Under the pieces are notes generated by a model, which worked only from the letters and a program-made list of their open reading frames with translations, had not been told where the DNA came from and searched no databases. Both the position numbers and the translations under genes were made by a program. 64,000 bases of DNA from Mycolicibacterium cosmeticum (GTDB lineage Bacteria; Actinomycetota; Actinomycetes; Mycobacteriales; Mycobacteriaceae): assembly GCF_000613185.1 (NCBI RefSeq), contig NZ_CCBB010000001.1, forward strand, positions 1,860,001-1,924,000, read 5' to 3'. This document shows, piece after piece, positions 55,345-64,000 of this stretch. Position 1 is the first letter of the stretch; every line of letters starts with the position of its first letter.

Positions 55345-55384
55345 GATGTACGTCGTGTTAGACGTACATCAGATCCGACGTACA
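55345..55384. promoter_or_regulatory. Perfect 10-bp palindrome with an extra half-site
   Basis: GATGTACGTC and GACGTACATC are exact inverted repeats with a 6-nt spacer (55345-55370). A third half-site GACGTACA follows at 55377-55384, 16 nt from the second. It lies 9-48 nt upstream of the first ATPase and 81 nt upstream of the thiolase-like gene. Its symmetry and size fit a TetR or GntR dimer. Confidence 0.72.
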
Positions 55385-55392
55385 ATTACCGC

Positions 55393-56529
55393 ATGTCGTG
55401 GCCGGTTCGTCCGATGTCCCTGGTGGTGGGTGGCGTGGTGCCGCCCGAGAACGTCGTGGGCCGCGTCCGGGAGCAGCAGGAGATCCTGGCCAGCGTGCCC
55501 CACGGCGGCGCGGCGCTGGTCGGCGACCGTAGGCACGGGAAGACCTCGCTGGCGCGATTGGTGGCCCACACCGCGCGCGAGCACGGCTGGCCGGTGATCT
55601 CGGTGAGCGCCGAACGGCAGACCTACGCCGAGTTCGTCTCGGCGCTGGCGGGTGAGCTCGGCCGACTGGACACGATGCTGCGCCAGGAGGTCGAGCGCTG
55701 GAAGATCGCCTTCGGCACCGGTCCGGTGCGGTTCGAGCGGGCGCGTGCCGAGGCCGCACTCGACGACCTGCTGCAGCGGGCGGTCGGCCGTGCCCGCGGT
55801 GGCCCGCTGGTGCTGTTCATCGACGAGGTCACCGTGCTGGCCCGCAACCTGGAGCGGGAAAAGCCCGGCGGCGGAGACGGTTTCCTGCATCTGTTGCGAC
55901 GGTTACGGCAGGAGCACTCCGGCCGGCTGGCCACGGTGCTGTCCGGATCGATCGGTTTCCACCATGTTTCCGGCGACGCCCTGAGTTCGGTCAACGACAT
56001 CCGCAAGGTCACGGTCGGCCCGATCCGCCCCGACCATGCCACCTACCTGGCCGAATGCCTGCTGTTGGGCGCGCAGGTCGACACGACCGACCGCCATGCG
56101 GTGGCCACCGCCGTCGCGGCCGCGGCCGAACACGTGCCGTATTACATCCAGCACCTGGTGGCCGCCGCGGCCCGGCTCGGCGAACCGGTCAGCGCCGAAC
56201 ACATCCCGCGGTTACTCGACGCGGCGATCGCCGATCCGCATGATCCGTGGGACCTGCGCCATTACCGCGACCGGCTGCGCAACTACTACGGCGACGATGC
56301 GCCGGCCATCGCCGAACTGCTCGACATCTACGCCCACGCTTCGGAACCGTTGGGCGTCAACGCGGTTCTGCGGTTGTTGCACAGCGAGGGCTCCCCCATC
56401 GCCGACAAGGATCAGCTGGTGTCCTTCGTCGAGCGGCTCGAGCAGGACCACTATCTGCGCCGGCACGGTGATGACGACACCTTCGCCTCCGGCCTGGTGC
56501 AGCGCGCCTGGCGGGCCATGCGGAGATGA
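55393..56529 (+). CDS. AAA/STAND-type ATPase, first of a tandem pair
   Basis: The 378-residue protein has Walker A GDRRHGKT (44-51) and Walker B LVLFIDEV (139-146), like archaeal-type and STAND ATPases. Its last 80 residues look like a winged helix (AELLDIYAHASEPLGVNAVLRLLHSEG). The N-terminal segment (PPENVVGRVREQQEIL) is typical of Orc/Cdc6- and MNS-type ATPases. It is followed after 4 nt by a second, different ATPase gene. A palindromic operator lies just upstream. Function is unknown; candidates are regulation, DNA handling or conflict roles. Confidence 0.78.
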   Translation: MSWPVRPMSLVVGGVVPPENVVGRVREQQEILASVPHGGAALVGDRRHGKTSLARLVAHTAREHGWPVISVSAERQTYAEFVSALAGELGRLDTMLRQEVERWKIAFGTGPVRFERARAEAALDDLLQRAVGRARGGPLVLFIDEVTVLARNLEREKPGGGDGFLHLLRRLRQEHSGRLATVLSGSIGFHHVSGDALSSVNDIRKVTVGPIRPDHATYLAECLLLGAQVDTTDRHAVATAVAAAAEHVPYYIQHLVAAAARLGEPVSAEHIPRLLDAAIADPHDPWDLRHYRDRLRNYYGDDAPAIAELLDIYAHASEPLGVNAVLRLLHSEGSPIADKDQLVSFVERLEQDHYLRRHGDDDTFASGLVQRAWRAMRR

Positions 56530-56533
56530 GCCG

Positions 56534-57616
56534 ATGAGCGCACCGCTGTACACACCGGGCACCGCCGCCGCCGCCGACCTGGAAGCGCGCACGGTCGGGC
56601 GGGAGGCGTTGCTGGCGCGACTGGTCCAGCGCATCGGGACCGCCGCGACGGACGGCTCCCGGCCACACACCCTGCTCGTCGGACCGCGCGGCAGCGGCAA
56701 GACCCACACCGTCCGCGTCGCCCTCCATCGCACCCTGACCACACACGCCGAACACATTCTGCCCCTTGTCATTCCCGAAGATGCGTTGGCGATCGGGAGC
56801 TACGCCGATCTGCTCGTCGAGTTGCTGCGGACCCGTCGAGAGGACGCGAAGGGCCGGCGCGACGACGTGGTCGAGCTGGAACGGACCATCGTCGACATCG
56901 CCGACGGCCGGATGGTGCTGGCCGTCATCGAGAATCTGGACCGCGTCTTCGACGCGATCGGCGAAGCCGGTCAGGGCAGTCTGCGGGCTTGGATCGAGAC
57001 ATCAACTTCCGTCACGCTTTTCGCCACCGCACCGACCCTCTTCCCCGGCGTGTCGTCACGCACCCACCCTTGGTACGGGTCCTTCATCATCGAGAACCTG
57101 GCCGACCTGAGCGTCGAAGACGGGGCGCAGATCGTGGCCAGGACGGCCCGCGATCGTGGCGACGACGAGCTGGCCGGTTACGCGTGCTCACCCGACGGTC
57201 TGCACCGGCTGGCGGAGATCGCCGCGGTGACCGGCGGGGCTCCCCGGATGTGGCGGATGGTCGGTGACGTCGCCGACCGCGACGGCCTGGCCGCCGTCAC
57301 GCCGGTACTGACGGCACTGTTGGACCGGCTGACCCCGGTCTACCAGCATCGGCTGTGGGAACTGCCGGCCGGCGAACAGCGTCTGGTGGTCGAGATCGCA
57401 CGCGGCGACGGGCCGCGCACCGTATCCGATCTCGCTGCCGCCGTGGGCGTTTCGAATCAGACCGCGTCGGCGGCACTGGGCCGGCTGGTGGCCGCGCGCT
57501 GGGTCACGGCCGCCAAGTCCGCTGCCGGCGACCGGCGCGCCACCTGGTACGACCTCACCGAGCCACTGGTACGCCACGTGCTGCGCTATCGCGAGGGACA
57601 ACCGCCCACCCCTTGA
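56534..57616 (+). CDS. AAA/STAND-type ATPase with C-terminal winged helix, second of pair
   Basis: The 360-residue protein has TVGREALLARLVQRIG, Walker A GPRGSGKT (50-57) and a Walker B-like MVLAVIENLDRVF, where the usual Asp-Glu is Glu-Asn followed by Leu-Asp. The C-terminus is a MarR-like winged helix (TVSDLAAAVGVSNQTASAALGRLVAARWV). ATPases with a DNA-binding tail fit sensing or replication-initiator roles. It begins 4 nt after the first ATPase, so the two are co-expressed and may form a complex. They are not close copies of each other. Confidence 0.78.
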   Translation: MSAPLYTPGTAAAADLEARTVGREALLARLVQRIGTAATDGSRPHTLLVGPRGSGKTHTVRVALHRTLTTHAEHILPLVIPEDALAIGSYADLLVELLRTRREDAKGRRDDVVELERTIVDIADGRMVLAVIENLDRVFDAIGEAGQGSLRAWIETSTSVTLFATAPTLFPGVSSRTHPWYGSFIIENLADLSVEDGAQIVARTARDRGDDELAGYACSPDGLHRLAEIAAVTGGAPRMWRMVGDVADRDGLAAVTPVLTALLDRLTPVYQHRLWELPAGEQRLVVEIARGDGPRTVSDLAAAVGVSNQTASAALGRLVAARWVTAAKSAAGDRRATWYDLTEPLVRHVLRYREGQPPTP

Positions 57617-57621
57617 CGAGC

Positions 57622-57662
57622 TTGTCACTTAGTGACACAGTGGAGCTGTCACTAAGTGACAA
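57622..57662. promoter_or_regulatory. Double palindromic operator of the TetR gene
   Basis: TTGTCACTTAGTGACA (57622-57637) and TGTCACTAAGTGACAA (57647-57662) are exact reverse complements with a 9-nt spacer. Each arm is itself a palindrome of the form GTCACT-N-AGTGAC, so two TetR dimers could bind. It ends 10 nt before the TetR start and begins 5 nt after the stop of the second ATPase gene. Confidence 0.82.
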
Positions 57663-57672
57663 GCCAAAGGGG

Positions 57673-58296
57673 GTGGTGCAGATCGGCGACAAACAGGCGC
57701 AGGCACGCCTGGCCGTGTCCCGGCACGCGGCCGCGCTCTTCTGGGAACGCGGGGTCGCCGCCACCAGTGGTGACGATATTGCCGCTGCCGCAGGGCTTTC
57801 CACCAGGACGATCTGGCGTTACTTCCGGACCAAGGAGAGCTGCGTGGAGCCGCTGCTGGCCAAATCCGCGGAACGCTTCCTGGATTCGGCGCGCCGTTGG
57901 CCGCACGAACTGTCCCTCATCGAACACCTGGCGGCCGAGGCCGTCACGTACCCGTTGTCCCCGCAGGACATCGAGGACGAGGTCGCCGCGCTGCGGATCG
58001 CCACGCTGTCGCACACCGACCCCGCGCTGCGCACCGCCTATCTGATGGTGCACGACCAGATGGAGCGCGGGTTGATCCCGGTGATCGCCGACCGGCTCGG
58101 CGTGCCGGACGACCATCTGTCTGCACGGCTCTACGCCGCCTCGGTCACCGGCGCGTTCCGCGTCATCGACGAGGACGTCGGCCACACCGTCGTCGTCGAA
58201 GGCAAGCCGGTCAGCCAGGACGAGGCCTATGCATTGATCGACCGAGCCATCAAGGAAGCCACCGACGGCCGCATCGGCGGACCCGTGCGGCGCTGA
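57673..58296 (+). CDS. TetR-family transcriptional regulator
   Basis: The 207-residue protein has the TetR helix-turn-helix (ARLAVSRHAAALFWERGVAATSGDDIAAAAGLSTRTIWRYFRTKE). The ligand domain is helical with a polar C-terminus. Starts are possible at GTG 57673 or 57676, both right behind AAAGGGG. It follows the double operator and precedes the S9 peptidase gene, so it probably represses itself and that peptidase. Confidence 0.88.
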   Translation: MVQIGDKQAQARLAVSRHAAALFWERGVAATSGDDIAAAAGLSTRTIWRYFRTKESCVEPLLAKSAERFLDSARRWPHELSLIEHLAAEAVTYPLSPQDIEDEVAALRIATLSHTDPALRTAYLMVHDQMERGLIPVIADRLGVPDDHLSARLYAASVTGAFRVIDEDVGHTVVVEGKPVSQDEAYALIDRAIKEATDGRIGGPVRR

Positions 58297-58373
58297 CCTG
58301 TTCTCCCCCAATTCATCACGAGCCCACATCACGGTGGGCCCGTCGACCCAGCCTGCCCCGAGAAAGGACAACC

Positions 58374-60263
58374 GTGCCCACCCACATCACCGTCGAGGAG
58401 TTCTTCCGCCCGCCCGAGCGCACCGCGGCGACCATCTCCCCCGACGGCACCCGCCTGGCCTATCTGGCCCCGTGGCGCAACCGCCTCAACGTCTGGGTGC
58501 AGCGCCTGGACACGAACGAACCCGCCCGCTGTGTCACCGCCGACGACACCCGCAGCGTGTACATCTACCGCTGGACCCCCGACCCGCGCTGGCTGCTGTA
58601 CATGCAGGACACCGGTGGCGACGAGAACTGGCACCTGTACCGCATCGATCTCGACGACCCGTCCGCCCCCGCGGTCGACCTCACCCCATTTCCCGGCACC
58701 CGCGCGGATTTCGAGGTGCTCAAGGGGCGGCCCGGCAAGGCGATCGTCCAGCTCAACAAGCGCAATCTCGAACTGTTCGACGCCTACGAACTCGATATCG
58801 CCACCGGCGAGCTGACGCTGCTGGCCGAAAACCCCGGCACCGTTGTCGGATGGTTGAGCAGCCAGACCGGCGAACTGTTCACCAACACGCTGACGGCCGA
58901 CGGCGACGTCGAACTGTCGCACTGGGACCCGGCGGCAAAAGCGTTGCGTCCCATCAAGGTCTACGACGGTGCCGACTACCCACTGGGCATCCACCCGATC
59001 GCCGTCACGCCCGACGGCACCGGCCTGTGGCTGGGCTCCAACGAGGGCACCGACCGCACCCGCCTGGTCCGCGTCGACGTGGCCACCGGCGCCGAGACCG
59101 AGGTCGACAGTCACCCCAGCCTCGAACTGGCCACGCAGCTCATGCTGCCCGCACCGATGATCCGCAGTGCCCGCACCGGCGAGCTGATCGGGGCCCGCTA
59201 CTACGGCGAGCGTCAGGTGATCCACGCGCTGGACCCGGAATTCGCCGACGTGCTGGGTGCTTTGACGGCGCTGTCCGACGGTGACCTGGCCGCCATCTCC
59301 TCCGACGACAGCGGGCGACGCTGGGTGGTGAGTTTCACCGACGACCGCGACCCTTGGGCCACCTACCTCTACGACCACGCCACCGGCGAGCATCGGCTGT
59401 TGTTCCGGCCCTACCCGCACCTGGATCCCGAGGCGCTGGCCCCGATGCGGCCGGTCACCATCGAATCGCGCGACGGCCTGGACCTGCACGGCTATCTCAC
59501 CCTGCCGGTCGGGACGGAACAGACGAACCTGCCGATGGTCCTGCTGGTGCACGGCGGGCCGTGGGCACGGGACTGCTGGGGTTACCAACCCGACGTGCAA
59601 CTGCTGGCCAACCGCGGATATGCGGTGCTGCAGGTCAACTTTCGCGGCTCGACGGGCTACGGCAAGGCGTTCGTCCAGGCCGCCATCGGCGAGTTCGCCG
59701 GCAAGATGCACGACGACCTGATCGACGCCGTCGACTGGGCCGTGCAGCGGGGCATCGCCGACCGGGACCGGGTGGCGATCTTCGGCGGCTCCTACGGCGG
59801 GTACGCGGCGCTGGTCGGCGTGACCTTCACCCCCGATGTCTTCGCCGCGGCCATCGACTATGTCGGGATCTCCAGCCTGCCCAACTTCATGCGGACCCTG
59901 CCGAATGTCGCGCGGCCCTTCCTGGCCAACAACTGGCACCGCTACGTCGGCGACCCGTCGGATCCGGTGCAGGAGGCCGATATGCTGGCCCGCTCACCGA
60001 TCACCAAGGTGGACGCCATCCGCACCCCGCTGCTGATCGTCCAGGGCGCCAACGATTCTCGGGTGGTGCAGGCCGAGTCCGACAACATGGTGGCGGCACT
60101 GCGGGCCCGCGGGGTGCAGGTCGAGTACCTGGTGAAGGACGACGAGGGGCACGGCTTTCTCAACCCCGACAACCAGATCGACCTGTACCACGCCGTCGAG
60201 CGGTTCCTGGCCGAGCACCTGTCCGCCGAGACGACGGTTGATGGCGCGAAACAGCCCGATTGA
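58374..60263 (+). CDS. S9-family prolyl oligopeptidase-like serine peptidase
   Basis: The 629-residue protein has an N-terminal beta-propeller (about 10-370), with WD-like blades such as SPDGTRLAYLAPW and RWTPDPRWLLYMQD, and a C-terminal alpha/beta hydrolase domain. The triad is complete: Ser473 in GGSYGG, Asp561 in GANDSRV and His593 in DEGHGF. The oxyanion part is VLLVHGGPW. There is no signal peptide, so it acts in the cytoplasm on short peptides or acyl-peptides. It starts with GTG behind GAAAGGA and follows a TetR gene. It ends before a strong bidirectional terminator. Confidence 0.9.
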   Translation: MPTHITVEEFFRPPERTAATISPDGTRLAYLAPWRNRLNVWVQRLDTNEPARCVTADDTRSVYIYRWTPDPRWLLYMQDTGGDENWHLYRIDLDDPSAPAVDLTPFPGTRADFEVLKGRPGKAIVQLNKRNLELFDAYELDIATGELTLLAENPGTVVGWLSSQTGELFTNTLTADGDVELSHWDPAAKALRPIKVYDGADYPLGIHPIAVTPDGTGLWLGSNEGTDRTRLVRVDVATGAETEVDSHPSLELATQLMLPAPMIRSARTGELIGARYYGERQVIHALDPEFADVLGALTALSDGDLAAISSDDSGRRWVVSFTDDRDPWATYLYDHATGEHRLLFRPYPHLDPEALAPMRPVTIESRDGLDLHGYLTLPVGTEQTNLPMVLLVHGGPWARDCWGYQPDVQLLANRGYAVLQVNFRGSTGYGKAFVQAAIGEFAGKMHDDLIDAVDWAVQRGIADRDRVAIFGGSYGGYAALVGVTFTPDVFAAAIDYVGISSLPNFMRTLPNVARPFLANNWHRYVGDPSDPVQEADMLARSPITKVDAIRTPLLIVQGANDSRVVQAESDNMVAALRARGVQVEYLVKDDEGHGFLNPDNQIDLYHAVERFLAEHLSAETTVDGAKQPD

Positions 60264-60290
60264 CAGCAGAAACCGTAGTGTCGGCGCGAC

Positions 60291-60327
60291 GAGAATGGCC
60301 CCCGCGAATCCCGCGGAGGCCATTCTC
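60291..60327. terminator. Bidirectional hairpin terminator
   Basis: GAGAATGGCC (60291-60300) pairs exactly with GGCCATTCTC (60318-60327), with further pairing CCGCG/CGCGG inside. It lies between the convergent S9 peptidase and sucD genes. Confidence 0.8.
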
Positions 60328-60339
60328 GTATGCAGCTCG

Positions 60340-61242
60340 TTACAGCGTCTCGAAGATCTCCCGGGCCAGCTTGGCGGTCTCGGACGGCGTCTTGCCGACC
60401 TTCACGCCGGCGGCCTCGAGGGCTTCCTTCTTGCCCTGCGCGGTGCCCGCACCGTCGGAGACGATGGCACCGGCGTGGCCCATGGTCTTGCCCTCCGGCG
60501 CGGTGAAACCGGCGACGTAGCCGACGACCGGCTTGGTGACGTTGGCCTGGATGTACGCGCCGGCCTTCTCCTCGGCGTCGCCACCGATCTCGCCGATCAT
60601 CACGATCAGCTTGGTCTCGGGATCCTTCTCGAACGCCTCGAGGGCGTCGATGTGGGTGGTGCCGATGACCGGGTCACCGCCGATGCCGATGGCGGTGGAG
60701 AAGCCGAGATCGCGCAGCTCGTACATCATCTGGTAGGTCAGCGTGCCGGACTTGGACACCAGGCCGATGGGGCCCTTGCCGGTGATGTTGTTCGGCGTGA
60801 TGCCGACCAGCGACTCGCCGGGGGTGATGATGCCGGGACAGTTCGGGCCGATGATCCGGGTCTTCTGGCCCTTCTCGACGTTATAGGCCCACGCGTAGGC
60901 GCTGTCCTGCACCGGGATTCCCTCGGTGATGACCACCAGCAGCGGGATCTCGGCGTCGATGGCCTCGATGATGGCGTCCTTCGAGAAGGCCGGCGGCACG
61001 AAGGCGATCGACACGTCGGCGCCGGTCTCCTTGATGGCCTCGGCCACCGAACCGAACACCGGCAACTCGATGTCGTTGCCGTCTTTGTCCTTATGAGCGA
61101 CGGTAGTACCCGCCTTGCGCGCGTTGACGCCGCCGACCACCTGGGTGCCCGCCTTGAGCATCAGCGCGGTGTGCTTGGTGCCCTCGCCGCCGGTGATGCC
61201 CTGGACGATGACCTTGCTGTCCTTGTTCAGAAAAATCGACAT
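60340..61242 (-). CDS. sucD: Succinyl-CoA synthetase alpha subunit
   Basis: The 300-residue protein has the CoA-binding Rossmann domain ([30 protein letters not shown]), the ligase domain with [12 protein letters not shown] and the phosphohistidine loop [15 protein letters not shown]. It makes succinate and ATP/GTP from succinyl-CoA in the TCA cycle. It follows sucC by 12 nt. Confidence 0.97.
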   Translation of the reverse strand: MSIFLNKDSKVIVQGITGGEGTKHTALMLKAGTQVVGGVNARKAGTTVAHKDKDGNDIELPVFGSVAEAIKETGADVSIAFVPPAFSKDAIIEAIDAEIPLLVVITEGIPVQDSAYAWAYNVEKGQKTRIIGPNCPGIITPGESLVGITPNNITGKGPIGLVSKSGTLTYQMMYELRDLGFSTAIGIGGDPVIGTTHIDALEAFEKDPETKLIVMIGEIGGDAEEKAGAYIQANVTKPVVGYVAGFTAPEGKTMGHAGAIVSDGAGTAQGKKEALEAAGVKVGKTPSETAKLAREIFETL

Positions 61243-61254
61243 TGATTGCGTCCC

Positions 61255-62418
61255 TTACTTGTTCGCCAGCTCGGCGGCTTTGTCGGCGCCGGCGTCCATG
61301 GTCTCGGCCTGGATCACCAGCGGGTGGTTGGCCTCGGCCAGGATGCGGCGGCCCTCTTCGACGTTGTTGCCGTCCAGGCGGACCACGAGCGGCTTGTTGG
61401 CCTCGTCACCGAGGATCTGCAGCGCCTTGACGATGCCGTTGGCGACCGCGTCGCAGGCGGTGATGCCGCCGAACACGTTCACGAACACGCTCTTGACCTG
61501 AGAGTCACCCAGGATGACGTCCAAACCGGCAGCCATCACCTCGGCCGACGCGCCACCACCGATGTCGAGGAAGTTGGCCGGCTTCACGTTGCCGTGCTTC
61601 TCGCCGGCGTAGGCGACGACGTCCAGGGTCGACATGACCAGACCGGCACCGTTACCGATGATGCCGACCTCACCGTCGAGCTTGACGTAGTTGAGGTCGT
61701 TCTCCTTGGCCTTGAGCTCCAGGGGATCGGTGGCGTCCTTGTCCTCGAACTCCGCGTGCCCGGGCTGCCGGAAGTCGGCGTTGGCGTCCAGGGTCACCTT
61801 GCCGTCCAGTGCCAGGATCTGGTTGTCCGGGGTACGCACCAGCGGGTTGACCTCGACCAGGGTGGCGTCCTCGCCGACGAAGACCTCCCACAGCTTCTGG
61901 ATGGTCACCGCGGCGGCGTCGAGCACCTCGGCGGGCAGGTGACCCTTCTCGGCGATCTCCCGGGCGAAGGCCAGGTCGACACCCTTGACCGCGTCGACCG
62001 GCACCTTGGCCAGGCGCTCGGGCTTGGTGGCGGCCACCTCTTCGATCTCCATGCCGCCCTCGACCGAGCACATGGCCAGGTAGGTGCGGTTGGAGCGGTC
62101 CAGCAGGAAGGAGATGTAGTACTCCTCGGCGATGTCACTGGCCTCGGCGACGAGCAGCTTCTTGACGATGTGACCCTTGATGTCCAGACCGAGGATGTTC
62201 TGCGCGTGGGTGAAGGCGTCCTCCGGGGTGGCCGCGTACTTCACGCCGCCGGCCTTGCCGCGGCCACCGACCTTGACCTGAGCCTTCACCATGACCGGCT
62301 TACCGATCTCCTCGGCGATCGCCTTGGCGTCCTCGGGCGAGTCGGTGACCCGGCCGGGCGTGGTGGGGACGTTGTGCTTGGCGAACAGCTCTTTCGCCTG
62401 ATATTCGAAGAGATCCAT
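61255..62418 (-). CDS. sucC: Succinyl-CoA synthetase beta subunit
   Basis: The 387-residue protein has the ATP-grasp domain ([61 protein letters not shown]) and the C-terminal [36 protein letters not shown]. It is the nucleotide-binding partner of SucD. It is the first gene of the pair and shares an upstream region with the M23 peptidase that includes a CRP-like site. Confidence 0.97.
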   Translation of the reverse strand: MDLFEYQAKELFAKHNVPTTPGRVTDSPEDAKAIAEEIGKPVMVKAQVKVGGRGKAGGVKYAATPEDAFTHAQNILGLDIKGHIVKKLLVAEASDIAEEYYISFLLDRSNRTYLAMCSVEGGMEIEEVAATKPERLAKVPVDAVKGVDLAFAREIAEKGHLPAEVLDAAAVTIQKLWEVFVGEDATLVEVNPLVRTPDNQILALDGKVTLDANADFRQPGHAEFEDKDATDPLELKAKENDLNYVKLDGEVGIIGNGAGLVMSTLDVVAYAGEKHGNVKPANFLDIGGGASAEVMAAGLDVILGDSQVKSVFVNVFGGITACDAVANGIVKALQILGDEANKPLVVRLDGNNVEEGRRILAEANHPLVIQAETMDAGADKAAELANK

Positions 62419-62567
62419 GAGCTCGGAGAAATCCCTGTCTGTCTGCGTTGACGTTTGAATTCACTTCAGCGTTTGGGCCTGACTGGCTCGCTGGGCACTT
62501 TATCGACCCGCGGGACGACCTCCCCCATCGCCCACCTGACTTGTGCTAAATCTCACCGACCCCCCGC

Positions 62568-62583
62568 AGTGATACAAGTCACA
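62568..62583. promoter_or_regulatory. CRP-like site between sucC and the M23 peptidase gene
   Basis: AGTGA-TACAAG-TCACA matches TGTGA-N6-TCACA at 9 of 10 fixed positions. It is 150 nt upstream of sucC and 105 nt upstream of the peptidase start, a natural place for cAMP-dependent control of either. Confidence 0.58.
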
Positions 62584-62688
62584 ATCCCGGGTGGAATACC
62601 CGCTTGGGTTGCCACTCACATTCGCGTTTCGTTACCGTGCCTACTGGTCCAGATCACGGCAAGGTCACGAAAAGAAGGACATCGCAGG

Positions 62689-63759
62689 TTGCTTGAGCAC
62701 AGTTCGCCCCGCTCCCCGAAGGGAACCGCGACGAGCGCTCGCAAGCCGATCAGTCCTCCCTCTGCCGCCGAAGTGACCGACATCATCCCGTTCAACGAGT
62801 TCGGTGACCTGCCCGAACTCGATTTCCGGGACAGCTCGGCGTTCGACAAGGAGCAGCGCGTCATCGCCGCCCCGGAACTCGACGACCTGAACGACACCGA
62901 CGATCTGGTCCCACTGCGGCTGGCCGTGCCGAGTGAGTTCGCATCCGACCAGCCCGCACCGTCAGCCCGCGGTTACCGGGACAGCCACACCGACCTGAGC
63001 GACGGTCTGGCCAAGACCGACATCATCGACATCCGCGGCCAGCGTGCCGGTGGCGCGCACCGCAAGCAGACCGTCGGCGCCGTCAAGAGCCGCCTGCTGA
63101 TCGCCGCCATGGCCGCCGGTGCCACCGCCTCGGGCGCGTACACGCTGAGCACCGCCGACTCGGCCAAGCCCACCTCGGACACCATCCTCACCGGCGCGCA
63201 GGCCGGCATCAGCGGCGGTGTCATCACCGGGTCGACCGATGGCATGCAGATCGTCACAGTCGAGCCCGCCGCCAGCTCCGCGGTGCACGCCGAGGAGATC
63301 ACCAAGGCCGCCGCCTTCGCCCAGGAGCGCGCCGAGCGGGAGGCCCGGCTGGCTCGGCCGCTGTTCGTGATGCCCACCAAGGGCGTGTGGACGTCGGGCT
63401 TCGGGTACCGGTGGGGCGTGCTGCACGCCGGTATCGACATCGCCGGACCGATCGGCACGCCCATCGTGGCCGTGGCCGACGGCACCGTCATCGACGCAGG
63501 GCCGACCGCCGGCTACGGGGCGTGGGTCAAGATCCGCCACAACGACGGCACCGTCACGCTGTACGGCCACGTCAACACCTGGCTGGTGTCGGTCGGTCAG
63601 CGCGTGATGGCCGGCGACCAGATCGCCACCATCGGCAACCGCGGCAACTCGACCGGCCCGCACTGCCACTTCGAGGTCTTGCTCAACGGCAGCAACCGCA
63701 TCGACCCGGTGCCGTGGCTCGCTCAGCGGGGGCTTAGCCCCGGCACCTACGTTGGATGA
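62689..63759 (+). CDS. M23 (LytM-type) peptidase, membrane-anchored (Rv0950c-like)
   Basis: The 356-residue protein starts at a TTG (62689) behind AGAAGGA. The N-terminal 125 residues are cytoplasmic and contain the conserved TDIIPFNEFGDL. One membrane helix (about residues 142-160, SRLLIAAMAAGATASGAY) precedes the extracytoplasmic M23 domain (about 225-345). The zinc/catalytic motifs are HAGID and HCHFEV, both intact. LytM domains cut peptidoglycan cross-bridges or activate other hydrolases. It faces away from sucC with a shared CRP-like site. The next gene begins 1 nt after its stop. Confidence 0.88.
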   Translation: MLEHSSPRSPKGTATSARKPISPPSAAEVTDIIPFNEFGDLPELDFRDSSAFDKEQRVIAAPELDDLNDTDDLVPLRLAVPSEFASDQPAPSARGYRDSHTDLSDGLAKTDIIDIRGQRAGGAHRKQTVGAVKSRLLIAAMAAGATASGAYTLSTADSAKPTSDTILTGAQAGISGGVITGSTDGMQIVTVEPAASSAVHAEEITKAAAFAQERAEREARLARPLFVMPTKGVWTSGFGYRWGVLHAGIDIAGPIGTPIVAVADGTVIDAGPTAGYGAWVKIRHNDGTVTLYGHVNTWLVSVGQRVMAGDQIATIGNRGNSTGPHCHFEVLLNGSNRIDPVPWLAQRGLSPGTYVG

Positions 63760-63760
63760 T

Positions 63761-64000
63761 GTGAGTTCCGACCCGTCCGACGAACCCCGCACGAACATCA
63801 TCCGCCGGAGCCCCACCGGTTCGTTCCCGGCTCTCGGCGATGACCGCACCACCTTCGTGCGTGGCCCGGCCGAGCCCGACCAGACCAGCTACATCCCCAG
63901 CTACACCCCGCGGCCCAAACCGCAGGCCGTGTCGGCGCGGCCTGAACCCGGCGCCGCGGCGGCCATCGCCGCGGCGGTGTTCAGCATCCTGACCGGCTGG
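63761..64000 (+). CDS. Probable membrane protein, N-terminal part only
   Basis: A frame open from the GTG at 63761 to the window end gives 80 residues: a Pro/Arg-rich hydrophilic start (VSSDPSDEPRTNIIRRS, IPSYTPRPKPQ), then the beginning of a hydrophobic helix (AAAAIAAAVFSILTGW). It probably is a membrane protein with a disordered cytoplasmic N-terminus, co-transcribed with the M23 peptidase. No family can be named. Confidence 0.65.
   Translation, partial: MSSDPSDEPRTNIIRRSPTGSFPALGDDRTTFVRGPAEPDQTSYIPSYTPRPKPQAVSARPEPGAAAAIAAAVFSILTGW

Noticed and set aside
62419..62688. Possible c-di-AMP (ydaO-type) riboswitch before the M23 peptidase gene
   Set aside because: Such riboswitches precede cell-wall hydrolase genes in actinobacteria, but I could not find the conserved ydaO core here; only the CRP-like site stands out.

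Overview
The window is chromosomal DNA from a high-GC actinobacterium, almost certainly a rapidly growing mycobacterium (Mycolicibacterium type). The gene order from about 18.8 kb to the right end matches, in reverse numbering, the Mycobacterium tuberculosis block from Rv0996 down to Rv0950c; the synteny is recalled, not searched. Two MspA-type porin genes beside mscL point to a fast grower, since slow growers lack this porin family. GTG and TTG starts and 4-nt stop/start overlaps are frequent, as is usual for the group.

Left part (1-18.8 kb, mostly accessory). It holds the N-terminal part of a sugar transferase, a secreted cysteine-containing protein, a large LuxR-type ATPase regulator, a two-gene operon of a cAMP-sensing protein acetyltransferase (Rv0998/Pat-like) and a shikimate-dehydrogenase-like enzyme, a TetR regulator, several oxidoreductases, a PhoU protein, an SDR gene with its MerR regulator and a MerR-type 19-bp-spacer promoter, a PQ-loop membrane protein, a LysR/LLM-oxidoreductase divergent pair, a polysaccharide deacetylase and a methyltransferase. 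A tRNA-Ala(CGC) closes this part. Compared with M. tuberculosis, roughly 11 kb sits between the Pat gene and sepX.

Middle part (18.8-44.4 kb, conserved core). A minus-strand group holds sepX/glpR, rimJ, a degenerate moeA (glp-like) and galU. Facing it are 5-formyltetrahydrofolate cyclo-ligase, the redox chaperone gene ruc behind a CIRCE operator, an SAF-domain protein and mscL. Two porin genes encoding identical proteins follow, with a CRP-type site far upstream. The stress operons mprA-mprB and pepD-moaB2 each carry an MprA-box-like repeat. After rpmF comes a tightly overlapping six-gene plus-strand operon (AtuA-like, fadE13, accD2, accA2, fadE12, echA7) behind a SigA-like promoter overlapped by a TetR-type palindrome. 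It looks like an acyl-CoA carboxylation/degradation route of the acyclic-terpene (Atu) kind. A DUF1707 protein and a MoxR ATPase/VWA pair end this part.

Right part (44.4-64 kb). It holds an esterase, a DUF559 (Vsr/EDxHD-like) nuclease gene bracketed by near-identical 29-nt repeats, purine genes purN-purH with two membrane proteins, a dimethylsulfone-monooxygenase-like gene and an F420 oxidoreductase diverging from a KstR-type operator, a thiolase-like protein without the usual cysteine, a tandem pair of AAA ATPases behind a perfect palindrome, a TetR regulator under a double palindromic operator followed by an S9 peptidase, sucC-sucD, and an M23 peptidase sharing a CRP-like site with sucC.

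The most unusual items are the repeat-bracketed nuclease, the degenerate MoeA next to its presumed membrane partner SepX, the twin porins, the operator-controlled AtuA/carboxylase operon and the paired ATPases. Gene names rest on recall of family sequences; no database search was run.
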